Positions 1 to 10,837 of a stretch of DNA of 64,000 bases are shown piece by piece (the first letter of the stretch is position 1; each line of letters begins with the position of its first letter). The stretch is from Bilabrum cf. latius (Eukaryota > Bigyra: Bicosoecida > Bigyra > Bicosoecida). The translations under genes were made by a program, and so were the position numbers. The stretch covers positions 496,001 to 560,000 of the forward strand of contig OZ237743.1 of the NCBI GenBank assembly GCA_965178125.1. The letters run 5' to 3'. The notes beneath the pieces are model-generated. The model worked only from the letters and a program-made list of their open reading frames with translations, was not told the DNA's origin and did not search any database.

Positions 1-2968
1 CCCGCCGTGCCCATTGAGGCCTCGGAGCCGACGGTGCGCACCATCTCAGAGTAGGCAGACCCGGCGCCGTGGCTCTGTGACTCGGCCGACACCGCCCCGG
101 GCTGCTTGGCCATCCGCTGCCTTGACGTCTTTGCCTGCCGTTGGCGACCTTCCTGCGCCACGGCGTCCGCACCCGGCGAGAAAATGCCAGGCTCTCGCCC
201 GTGCCCCTCGCTCTCCGAGGAGTCCCTCTCCTGCATGTGCAGCTCCACGCCCACGCCAGACGCCAAGGCCTGGGTGCCCTCGGCAGATGTGAGCATGGCG
301 GCAGTGCCGTCACCGCCACCATAACCCAGGCCACCGCTCTGGTCTGCGACCTGGCTGCGGTTCCCATCGAACGAAGCCGACCTGCGGGCGGAGTTGTTGG
401 AGCCCCTGGCGCTGTCGGGCGCGCGGCCACCCGCCTGAAGGGAGGCCGCGCTCGAGGCTCGTCTGGGCGAACGCCGCGCGTTGATGCCGGTTGGAAGCCC
501 AGAGAGGGGCGGGATGCCAGTCTTGTGCGACACGAACGGCGGCACGCGCTGCAGCCCCGCGGCACCGGCAGTCCTCCCAGCACCCAGCATTTCCCCCGCT
601 GACTTGCTCTGCAGCATCCTTCGCCCGGCAGAGGCGCCCTTTTCCCTGGAACCAGGCACACTCGTCACGCCCTTGTCCCGTTCAGTGTGCTGTGGATCCA
701 GGGCCCCGCCCCTGTCCACCATCACTTCGTCTCGCAGGAACGAAGGGCCTCTCCCTGCCAGTCTGGGCATGTAGAAGCTGACACCCTGCGTGGGCAGCCC
801 GTCCTCGTCCAGCCCAAGGTCACCGTCACCACCAACCTGCAGTCTCCTCTCGCCTACACCACTCCCATCTTCATCATCTTCCCGATCCTCCTCATCGTCG
901 TAGTCCACTCGAAGCCGCCCCGCCTCCATGGCTCCATCCTCGACACCCTCCGCAGACCGATTCTCGAGGATCCTCGGCACCGCCGGGTCTACGTCCTAGA
1001 GGGCTCGGTCTACCCTGTCTCGGTCCACGTCCCCGTGCAAGGACACGGTCATACCTCGAGAGCCGGAGCTCTGGTACGGCCGGGCCTCGACACCGCGCAT
1101 GCCTGTCGGGCTCGCCGCAGACAGCGGGTTGACGGGCGGCTTCCCCAAGCGTCCAGCCCCCCCGCTCTGATTGCCCGAGGTGCTCCCGCTTCCAACCCTC
1201 TTGGGACCCGCCTTGCTGGTGTCGTCACTGGACCGGTTGGTGGCGGACTGAGACTCGCTCGATGTTCCCACGCCGACTGAGCGAGCCGGTGCCGTGCCGG
1301 TGCCAGCCCCGCCTGACCGTGAGGACGAACCAGACACCATGCCAGGCCGTCCAGGACGCATCGAGGCGCGCAAACCAGGTGAACGGGCCTGGTGCTCAAT
1401 ATCCAGGGAGATCTGAGCCACCGGCATCTCTGTCGTTGGGTCCCGGCCCACGCTGGCCAGCGGTTCGCCTGCTGCCTGCACCGTCTCGCCCTCTGGCCCG
1501 AGCTGGGTCTGGTGCACGACCCCGTAGGTAAATCGATTCTTGCCAAGGCGTCCCTGCCTGCCCGCGAGTTCGCTCGATGCGTGCTTGGTTGGTGTGAGAG
1601 GGGTGCCGTCCGCGCCCTGGTATGGCGAGTGTCTCCCGCCTACTCCCGGGCTTGCCCGGCTTCGGCCCTGCCTGAGTCCTTGCCTGTCGCTCTGGTCAAG
1701 GGCTGCACTGGCCGATAACCGCTTTTCTCTGGCTGCAGGGGAGCGCTGCTTGGGATACTCGCCCGAACCTGCCCTGCCAGCCGCACCCACCCCGAAGGAG
1801 CTAGGGTCCATCGTGTTGGGTGCGCGTGCCGAGGGGCTGCCAGACACCTGTAGCGGTGGCAGGCCCGCCCTCCTTCCACCGTACGAACCGACGGAATTCG
1901 GGCCGCCCCCGCCGACCGTTGAGCCGTCAACCACGATCTCCCCCTCGCGCGCGAACACAATCCGGTTGGCCTCCTCGATCGAAACACGCCTGGAGCGTCT
2001 GGATCGCCGCCGGCCTCCCGGGCCCGCGATCGTGGAGTGCTCGGAGCCGGTTCCCGTCCGGTAGGTCAGGTGTGTGTCTGCTGTCCTGGGCCGAGAACGC
2101 ATGGAGATGCCGGCGGCAGTCACTCCCCTCTCTCCGATACCGCCGGAGGCGCCCGGCCTGCTGCTTTCCTCGTGGACGTCTATGGCCGTGCCGATTCGGG
2201 ATCCTGTCCCTACCCTGGAGCCGGTGGTGCTCCCGGCGCCCGTGTTTGCTGCCCCGCTGCGAGATGCGTGTGACAGCCGCGACAGCCGCTTCCTCGAGGC
2301 CTGTCTCTGCTGCTCCGTCAGCTTGCCCGCCTGACTCGCCGCCGTGGCCTCGGCTGCGTCCCTCGCTGCTTCCTGCATCTGCCCCCATTCGCCTCCGAAA
2401 AACGCGGCGTCTGTTCCTCGGGGGGTGATGTGGCCCAGCGCCCTGCCGACTCCCTCCGCCGCCTGTCGCACCTGGTCTCCTCTGTGCCTTCTGCTGGCGA
2501 GCGAGGACCGGCGAGGCGTCTGACGCAGGTTGGCTGACTATCGTCGGGCGCCTCGCATCGCGGCTGGTGACTTGGGCAGGCCGATGCTGCTGGCAAACGA
2601 GCGCCGGCGCGGAATGTCCTGCCCTGTAGTTGCATCCATCCCAGTGTTGGTGTGAATGCTGTCCAGAGGTTTCTATGCATTCGCGGCATGCAGCCGAGGC
2701 CCATCCGAACTGCTGCCACCGGCGGAGATCTGCCGGACTCGGGGTGGTATGCCGCCAGCCGCGCTATTGTCAGCCACCCTGCCGGTATCCCGGCTATCCT
2801 CGGAACCTGCCAGGCCAGGGAGCCTGGCAAGCCCGCCCCTCTACTGCAGCCCGGGCGCCGCTCCTCCCACGCGGTGGGCCTGCTCAGCAGTAACCTCGAC
2901 AATCCCGCTCACATAACCACTAGCAGTTGCGTCAGCACCAGGCGTGGCCTATTGCGCCTGTGCCTCCA

Positions 2969-3031
<63 letters not shown>

Positions 3032-6000
3032 AGTAGTGGTTTTGCTACCGCCTGGTACCAGCCGCGCCCTCGTTTATCGTGTGAGAGGGAAAGTTCAGTC
3101 GCATGCCACCAGCAGGATCGTCCACCGCCTGGTACCTGTGGTCCTGGTCCGGCAGCCAGTCCGGGTGAGTGGACCGGAACTGGTATCTCTTCTGCTAGTC
3201 GCTGAGGTGCCTCTGCTGCTGCTCGAAGCGCTTCTGTTCCTCCTGCGCCGCGAAGTAGTCCTCCCGCAGCTTTGGCGCTGCGCTCGACTTGGCCGTGTCT
3301 TCGTGCACCGCCCCGATGATCTCGAATTGGTTCTTGTACTTGCGCGAGTCCAGGTCAACGACTCGGAGCACCCACACCTCCTCTTCCTCCACGCCGCAAT
3401 CGCAGCACGCCCCGCCCCTGGCCGGGAAGCAGCACGGGATGCACTGCCGGCAGCACAGCGGCAGGCGCACCCGTCCGCAGCAGCAGGTATCGGCATCTTC
3501 CAGCCCCAAGTCACCCGAGCTCAGGTCCCTGCTGTCCCCCGCGCTAGACGACGACCGCCGGCCTTCTCTGTCGGCAGCGCAGCAACCGCCCGCCCTGCAC
3601 CCGCACCAGTCGGGCAGGCACACCACGGTATCCGCCCATACGTCCCGCAATCGCATCGCAGACGCGAGCGCCAGCAGAGGCACCAGCGCGAAGGCGAGCG
3701 CGTCAAGGATCGTGGAGAAGGCAGGCAGCCACGGGTAAGGCCAAGCACCGCCGCGAGCAAAGCCCTGGCCCGCGCCCACCACGGGCTGCGACCCGAGGTA
3801 GCCCGCCCTCCCTCGACTGCCCACCTGCCAGTCCCATCGCCCCGTGGATGCAACGGCCCACCGCCAGGCCTGTGCCCTGGTCACTGCAGCCGCTTTCGAG
3901 AGGCTCGCAAACGGGCTGTACCTGGAGGAAGGCCCCTCGATCCCTGCCGGTGGTGTGGCCTCCAGCATCAGCAGCCAGTGGATGGACCGCGGCACCGACA
4001 CTGGGGAGGAGATGGGCGGTGACACCGTGCCACCCGTGGAGGTGCCTGTCACGGCGGGAGGGACCTCTGCCACGACCACTGGTAGCAGGGCTGCCGCAGG
4101 CTACCCGTGGAAGTGAGAGAGGGGGGAATACCCGTGGCTTGCGAGGCTCCACTCGTCCTGTGCTGTTGCTCTGGAGAGCAGCTAGTCCAGCCCAGAAGAA
4201 CTGGCCAAATCCGCACCGGTCCACATGTCGTGGGTACTGCTGTTGAATGCAACCCCAGCGAGATCCACAGCCACGTCACCGGAGGAGGCACTGCCGCCAG
4301 GCCCGGACAGCCTGGCCAACCGGGCCAGCACCTCTTCCTGGCGGCCCTCCACGCTCCCAAAGAAATTAGTCACAGTGCCACGACCCCCGAACGAGTTGCA
4401 AGTGTTACCATCCACAGGCACACCGATTCCGCCCCACCGCAGCGCTGGGTGGCCGCAGTTGCCAGCGTACCGTCCGAATGCGGCGTCGGCTCCTGAGTCC
4501 TTCGCGCCCTCGCTAGCCTGACCCGCGTGCCATCGAGCGCCTGCCGATGCCCGCGCCGCCAGGAAGTGTGCGGCCTTTGAAGACGCCGCGCCATTGGTAC
4601 CCACGGCTGTCCGCGCCACGAGCGCAGGCGGCACGTCGCTGAAGCCTCTAGCGAGAGAGTCCGACATGCGGGGCAGTGCAAGAGCGGCAGTGAGGCCGTG
4701 CTCGGGGCTGGCTAATTGACCGACGCTTCGATTCCTCCAGTGGGCGACCCACGCCTCGGCGTCGGTGCCGACGGTGGCAGCGGGCACCAGCACCGCGGGA
4801 TTCCCGCTCGCGCCGATCCCAGCCGCCATGGCTGCAATGTGAGCGGCCGTGAGGTCACCCGCAGCCCCGCTGCCGTAGGAGCCATCCGTGTCACCAAGCA
4901 CCTGACTCAAACCCCCCACATCCAACCCCTCCCCTGCCGAGCCAGAGGCAAACCAGCGAAGCCCTCGAGCAACCGCGTTCGAGGCAGACCCGCCTTGCAG
5001 GGTCACGGCCACGGCCATCCACACCTCACCAGCCAGAACGACCGCAGACAGCAAGCAAGCGGCAAACAGCACCGTGCTTGCAATCGATACTACTCCGAGC
5101 TGTTCGCGCACGCGTTTCCTCGCGTCAGGCCATGCAGGATGCACCAGCATCGCACCCGGATACATGCGCGACCACACGCTGCCCAAAGGATCTCCGCGGC
5201 TGTCTCGACCGGCAGGCTCCCCCGCCGCCCCATCGGGCCCCTATTCGCCCGATGCACCAGCCCCGCCGCCCATCCGAAAGTGCAGGTGCCTCTGGGTCGC
5301 GAGATAGACGCCCCCGTCCGGCTGTCGGATGGTCAGGTCCGGCGCAGCCCCCCTTTCTCTCCTTACGCCCTGCTCGGGTGCCACAGAAGTGTTGGTTGTG
5401 TCGCCCTCGTCCACGTATGCACCTGCATTTCTCATTTGCTCCCTGTCTTTCCTCTTCCTCTTCCTTGCCTCTTTTTCGAACTGCTGCAGCGCGATGCGAG
5501 CCTTCTGCGTGGCTCTCGAGGCGACGTGATGCGGCTGGGCCCCGAAGGCTTCCTCCTTCTGCTGATCGGCCATGGCCTAGCCGCGCTGCTGAGGGTAGCC
5601 CGCGGGCTAGTGCTGCTGTGAGGCGGCGTCGGCCGCACCAACTGCTACCGTGCTCGGGCCAGCAGCAGTGCGATGCACCACGTCCTGCGTGCCCGCCGGT
5701 TGCGGCGAGATGGGAGGCAGCTGCCTGCGCCCGTAGCTGCTCCTGGGCCCCGGCCCCGCCAGGGCGGCGGCTACTCGATCTGCCTGCCTTGCTTGCGGCT
5801 ACTATGGGCGGGCAGCCGCATCACCGTGCTGAGCGCGGTGCTTATGGATCATGGTGACCTGTGGCGCGGCTCCCAGCGCGGCCCGGCCGAGCAGGAGCTG
5901 CCTTCTGCTGTCGTCCTTCAATGGGAGCTGCCTTTGGTCGCTTCCACCGAGGGCCTGTCTTTGGCCAGCACCAGCAGCATCCATAGAGCCAGGCCGGCCC

Positions 6001-8108
6001 TAGTAGCCATGCTGCTGCTGCTGCTGCTGCTGCTGCATAGGCTAGCTCGGCGCGTTTCGGGAAAGAGGAGACTGCATCCTCGTGCCAGTGCCAGTGCCAG
6101 TCCCGGCGTTAGCCACGCCCGACCCCGTGGGTGACGAGGCCCAGCCAATAGCACCAAGCGGGGCACCCCCTTCATCGTACTCTGAACCCCTATCGAACTC
6201 CGTCGGAATTCCCTCCAGAGTCAGGTTTCTCTCCTGCCCCCCATCTATCCGTCGCAACTGCGGGTTCCCGATCGAGTCCCAGTCGATGGCGGGAAGCTCC
6301 GCCTCCTCTCTCTCCGCCTCCTCCTCCTCGCGCAACCGCCTGCTGCGAGCCTCCGCGTCGGCCACCCCCTGCAGGTAGCCGTTGGCCTCGGACATCACCC
6401 GCCAACCGAACCACGTGCCCGCGAGTGCCGCGACCAGCTGCGGCAACACGAACAGGACCTTCACGATCCCGGGCCCCTCAAGCACACAGCCCTCCACGCC
6501 GGGCCGCCACACGCCCGTCGCCCCGGCAAAGATCCCAAATACGATGGTGGACAGCACCCACAGCAGCAAAAAGAACCTGGCGCGAGCGGCAGCGTAGGGC
6601 GCCAGCTTATCCCCCTTTAGCTCAGTGTTGCTCATGGCCTCTTTAAGCATGTCCAGCAGCCAGATCATGACGAGCCTGGCCCCTAGGGCACAGGTCCAGG
6701 CCAGTACGCCCTGGGTGGCGCATCCCCCGCCCACCGTAACCCTGACAGTCACTGCCTTGGCCACGGCCTGAAGCGAAGACGCCACAGCCACCCGTTCGGG
6801 GTCCAGGGCAGTCGCCGAGTCCGCAGTCCACAGAGCATCAGGGGCTACCCCGGCCTGCGATCCGATGCCCGCTTCGATCGTGCAAGCGGGAAGCGGACCC
6901 GGAATCGGAATTCGCCGCGCCGCCTCGCCCTCGGCGGCCGGCAGCCCCGCCTGCATCTCTGCGGCCCAACCTACCCCGGCCGTGTCCCCGAGGGAGTAGT
7001 GGTTCACGCCGCAGCCCGCCGCCCGCAATCCGGATACACCGGGCTGTCCAGTAGCAAACCGGAACACTTCCTCCCGCAGGGCATCGGCGGCTGCGGCGTC
7101 CAGTCCAGAGGAGCCGGGGCGGCCAGCGGATGCGATCCAGCCCACGGCAGCCACCTGTAGCACGCCCCCGACCACTGACGCCACCGGAAACACGATGGAG
7201 GGCCATTTTTTGAACCGATCGTCGGCTGCCATGAGCCGAGCGCCGGCGCAGATGGACGCGATGGCGGCAAGCAGCACGGCGATTGGGACCACCACCATCC
7301 AGGCGTTGATCCACGACGCAAGGGGACCGTCGGTACCATCGGGTCCCGCCCACGCCCAGACACCGTTTTCTAACATGACTTCCTGCCCAGTTTCACCAGA
7401 TCCCGCAAGAACGGCGCCGCTCGGACCGAGCAGGCCGTCCATGTCCTCGGTGCGAGCATTGCTTGGCCGAGAACTGTTTTGCGGCGCCACGCTCCCCTTG
7501 CATCCCTCCAAGACTGCCCGCAAGGCACTCCCATCTCTTCCATCCCAGTGCAAATACTATTTGGTTATTTCTGAAACTGTCCTTCTCGCGTCTGCGAGAG
7601 CTGTGGACCTCGTTGTCGCGGTCTCAGCAGCTGCCACAGCGAGCTCGTTCGGGTCAGGCGACAGCAGCAGCGCGCTGGCACTCCCACCTCCACCCAGCTT
7701 CCATGAAATACAAGACAGATCATGTCTAGCATCGACTTCCACCGTACTTGCCCCGCTGGTCGCCAGCACTATTTGACTGCGAGTTGTGGAGCTACCGAGC
7801 AACTAGGGCTCGCCCCATTCCAACGGACTTGTCGCCGTCTGCAGCTCTGAATGCCTGTCCAGAGCAGCTTGGGAAAGCATAGAGGCATCCAAGCCGAGTG
7901 CACTGATTAGTCCAGGCACCAGGACTACAGATTGCTGTCCAGATGTACCTTGCATCTTCCGTTCAGCCGGGCCACGAACGGCCATTTCGAAGCCCTCTTT
8001 TGCCTTTCTCGGTTCGTTTGCTGTAACGGTCACTACAACAAAAAGTAGCGACAGAATTCCAGCCTTCGGCGAAGCTGCATTAAGCCTAGCCTCCGCACCC
8101 ATCGCCAT
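1..8108 (-). CDS. giant multi-pass membrane protein with poly-Q tail (3' end outside window)
   Basis: With TAG read as Gln this is one uninterrupted frame of about 2,702 codons; TAA and TGA are absent from it. The 19 in-frame TAGs (plus-strand cta at 996, 2538, 2673, 2841, 2949, 3030, 3045, 3195, 4101, 4182, 5241, 5577, 5607, 5799, 5802, 6000, 6042, 7557, 7803) all share one phase. The ATG at 8108 follows an in-frame TGA. Seen in order: an N-terminal hydrophobic segment (about 16-30), hydrophobic segments near residues 270-335, 480, 515 and 550, an EER-rich stretch, further segments near 1005-1035 and 1470-1495, a Cys-rich stretch with CC and CCC clusters (about 1500-1560), then a Q/S/R-rich low-complexity tail with a Q tract near 1693-1713. 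I recognise no family. It is probably a surface or endomembrane protein with long disordered cytosolic regions; this is inference. Several introns or two genes are less likely because the frame never breaks. Confidence 0.75.
2970..3032 (-). repeat. (CAG)20 coding run with an adjacent in-frame TAG
   Basis: On the minus strand twenty CAG codons follow directly after a TAG codon (plus-strand cta at 3030). A second TAG lies five codons further upstream and another six codons after the run. The tract encodes poly-glutamine inside the giant membrane protein. The plus strand of the same run looks like a poly-Leu ORF, which is only the antisense shadow. Confidence 0.9.
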
Positions 8109-8420
8109 TTGCGAGGTTGTTACTGATTCCACGGCGTTTGCACGGATTCAGGGCCCAAAGGCTCCCCTTGATCCAAACCGCAGGACAGATTGCCTGTAAT
8201 AGCTTCAGCAGTACGTCAACGTATGGCAAAGTATTGCTTGAAATGCCGACCAGCTCATCTCCACCGTCGCCCAGGCCCATTTGTAAAAGTTGGTCGCACG
8301 TCGTCCGGAGCTAGAATCAAAAGCAGTGAGAATTTGCTGGTCAAGTTACTCATAAGAAGGGATATAATTTGTGTTAAGCACTCTGCGAACTTGTGAAAGT
8401 GTATCATTTGTATCGGATTC
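8109..8420. promoter_or_regulatory. 312-bp divergent intergenic region
   Basis: This lies between the start codons of the giant membrane protein (minus) and the CBS protein (plus), so it must hold both promoters and 5' UTRs. It is more AT-rich than the flanking coding sequence. I see no motif I can name. Confidence 0.4.
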
Positions 8421-9449
8421 ATGCGAAGAATCGGTTCAATATGCGGGCGTTGGGGGGGCACGTCAGCGGTGCTACGAGCCGGGGCGGGCTCTTTTCGATC
8501 CTTGAGCGACATTTCTTCCTCGATAGGAAAGAGAATACCATCATTGATAGGACCAAATGCGTATCTTACGGTAGCCAAGGTCTGGGATACATTTGTTGGG
8601 AAGACTAGGCGCCTGCCAACGGCTGGCGAGTGTTTACGATTAAGAAGGCCAGAACGACAGGTTATTTTCCATTGCTAGCCGAACGACTCGGCGCATGATG
8701 CCCTTAAAATAATGCTGGAGAACGAAATACATTGCTTGATCGTTGCAGTCGCCGCAGAGGAGGAGGTTGAAGCGTAGCCCGAGGGTTCCCACGGTGCTAG
8801 CGATGCTCTCGAGCAGCAACAACCGGAATCGTCCCGGCTGCAGCACAGACTAGAGCCGCCAATACCCCCAGATGCTTCCCTGGACGTAAGAGGCATATTC
8901 ACAGAGACAGATTTTTTGCGGCAGGTTGCACTGCCATCTCTGGATGCCCGCGAAACTCTCGTGGAGAGCGTGATGACGCCTGTGCAGCACCTCGCGTATG
9001 CCACGGAAGACAACGATGTTTCGTCGTGCTTGCAAGCCATGGCTGCACTAGGCTGCCACCACCTTCCGGTTCTTTCCCGCGAGGGTGACGACCTGCTCGG
9101 CGTCCTTTACATTGGCGAGCTGGTCGGCCTGACGAGGAAGCACCTGGAGGAGGCTGTGTCTGCGTGGGAGCTGGGGCAGGGGGTCGGGCGGGCCATCGGA
9201 GAGGCTGTGGAGCGGCTCCGAGCACCCAGCCGAGCAAACGCCGCCGGTGACTCTGCTCCCGGATCTGCTAGGGACGCAGCAGATGCTGCAGATGCCCCGA
9301 GCGCCACCATGCAAGCCGACCCGAAGCAGCAGATCAATGAACAGACGGATGGAGCCCGAAACCATGCGGCAGACACGCTGCGACACGCAGCGGGCGTTAG
9401 GTAGCGCCAAGAAGAGCGATAGCACGCCGATAGTAGCAGGAGCAGGTAA
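8421..9449 (+). CDS. mitochondrial CBS-domain pair protein
   Basis: 342 aa, ending in TAA, with four in-frame TAGs (8676, 8775, 9402, 9420). The N-terminus starts MRRIGSICGRWGG, is rich in Arg, Ser and Gly and lacks acidic residues for about 28 positions, which fits a mitochondrial presequence. CBS1 runs from about residue 85 (DSAHDALKIMLENEIHC) through an inserted Q/E-rich loop to VRGIFTETDFLRQV. CBS2 follows at LVESVMTPVQHL and ends GVLYIGELVGL. The layout resembles small stand-alone two-CBS proteins such as plant CBSX3, which act as adenylate-sensing regulators of partner enzymes. The first TAG falls just before the DSAHDAL helix of CBS1, so reading it as stop would remove both domains. 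The C-terminal 100 residues are Ala/Asp/Gln-rich and probably disordered. The domain call is firm; targeting is inferred. Confidence 0.85.
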
Positions 9450-9610
9450 CGAAATGGCTGTCATAGTGGTCGAGGTGGTAGCAGCATGTGTTGAATGTAG
9501 GTTGCTGGCTTCTGCTGATGTATGCACGTGGGGTTGAAAACATCGTTTGCTTGTATGTCCTACATCATCATCGAAGCTCGCGCTTGCACGTAGATCTTAC
9601 GAAGCGTATA

Positions 9611-10717
9611 TCACGAGGTGGTGCCACCAGCACCAGCCCCTCCCATGGCAGCTGTAACGGCCTCCCCCCCACCGCCCCGCTCAGATATCACACCCTCCGC
9701 CCCTTCGCCTAGGTTGGCCGCCCGCACCTCGCGCGCCCAAGCAATGTACCTAGCCCTCTCTTCCTTGGCACCGGCCTGCGACACGGCGCCGCGCAGTTCC
9801 GCAGCCGAGGCCATCCTGCCCTCGTTGGCCATAGTCGAGGCGAGGACACGCATGGACCAGCAGGCGAACACGCCGCAGTCCACCGAGTTGTCCTGCTGGG
9901 GATATCCGGCTGCTTCCAGCACTGATGGGCAGGGGCGGCGCGTTGGGGCAGAGGCGGGGGCAGGGGCAGGGGCAGGGCCAGGAGCAGGGGCAGGGGCAGG
10001 GGCAGGGGCTGCTGGACCGCCTGCCCCTGCCCCCGCCGCTGCACCTGTCTTTACACTGAGAAACTCTAGGTGTGCTAGCACGGGCCACACAGCACTGGCT
10101 GCAGCCTCCGCAGCTGATCGATTCCCCGGCAAATGCGAGTCAAAGTGTATCAGCACCCACCCGTCGCCGTCCACGGCAGCGGCGTCCCTCGTGGGCAGTG
10201 CGCCCTTGCGAGATGATGCGGGCGCCTTTTCTGCGGATGGAGCAAGTGAGGAATAAGTACCGGATCCTGTACCTGCGGCAATCGCCATCTCATGCCTGTG
10301 CGGCGTCTCAGCGGCTTCGGGCACCGCCGCACGAACCGCAACAAGAAGGCTCCAATGCGTGCCTCCAACAGAGGTAAAGTCCCTTTTATTATTGACTGGA
10401 AATAAAATCATCTTTACGGGCGTTGGATCTACCTTTTCGCCGCTGCTTGACTTGGAGCAGGTGGATAGCAGCTCATCGAAAGCATCTTTCAAATCCTCTT
10501 CGTCTCCGTCGGCCATCTGAGCGCATACCATTGCAGCAGGGTCTACCATATATACATGGTCTCTGTGTTTGGCTACAGCCATATCCTTTTTGCACCATTC
10601 TTGCACGAAAGTAACGTTCTCATCAGTCAACCAGCTATTTGGGCGTAGTGCGTCTATATCCTCTTTGCTTAGCTATGCAGACCCCAGCTTACAATACTAA
10701 TCACCACGTAGCTCCAT
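9611..10717 (-). CDS. SENP8: SENP8/NEDP1-like deneddylase (ULP1/C48 peptidase)
   Basis: 368 aa ending in TGA. The N-terminus MELRGD-TAG-YCKLGSA-TAG-LSKEDIDAL leads into RPNSWLTDENV, matching the NEDP1 start (helix, then WLND-like motif); both TAGs lie before the catalytic core. The catalytic residues of family C48 are visible: His in GGTHWSLLV, Asp in HFDSHLPG, the oxyanion Gln in GYPQQDNS and Cys in DCGVFACWS. The family removes NEDD8 from cullins and processes its precursor. Unusual here is an insertion of about 45 residues of Ala-Pro repeats between the Asp and the Gln/Cys motifs, plus a Gly-rich tail. A related SUMO protease is possible, but the short N-terminus and motif spacing favour NEDP1. 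Confidence 0.85.
9945..10012 (-). repeat. GGGGCA-type minisatellite encoding an Ala-Pro run
   Basis: The plus strand shows tandem hexamers close to ggggca. On the coding strand they give alternating Ala and Pro with occasional Gly and Ser, inside the NEDP1-like protease between catalytic motifs. Confidence 0.8.
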
Positions 10718-10837
10718 TCTGATCATGATTGAACGCTTGTTTATGCCCAGTCAACTGCAATATGCGAAATACCAAAGTGGCAATTCGGAGCCTTTCGCAT
10801 CAGCACCGGAACCCGTTCCCTGCCGTCATAAGTGCAC
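10718..10837. promoter_or_regulatory. 120-bp divergent promoter region
   Basis: This separates the start codons of the NEDP1-like protease (minus) and RPP30 (plus). Both genes need their promoters within this span. No named motif is visible. Confidence 0.4.

Noticed and set aside
2652-4022. Plus-strand 456-codon ORF with a poly-Leu run
   Set aside because: It is the antisense of the CAG tract and of the giant membrane gene; the minus frame explains the region from 1 to 8108.
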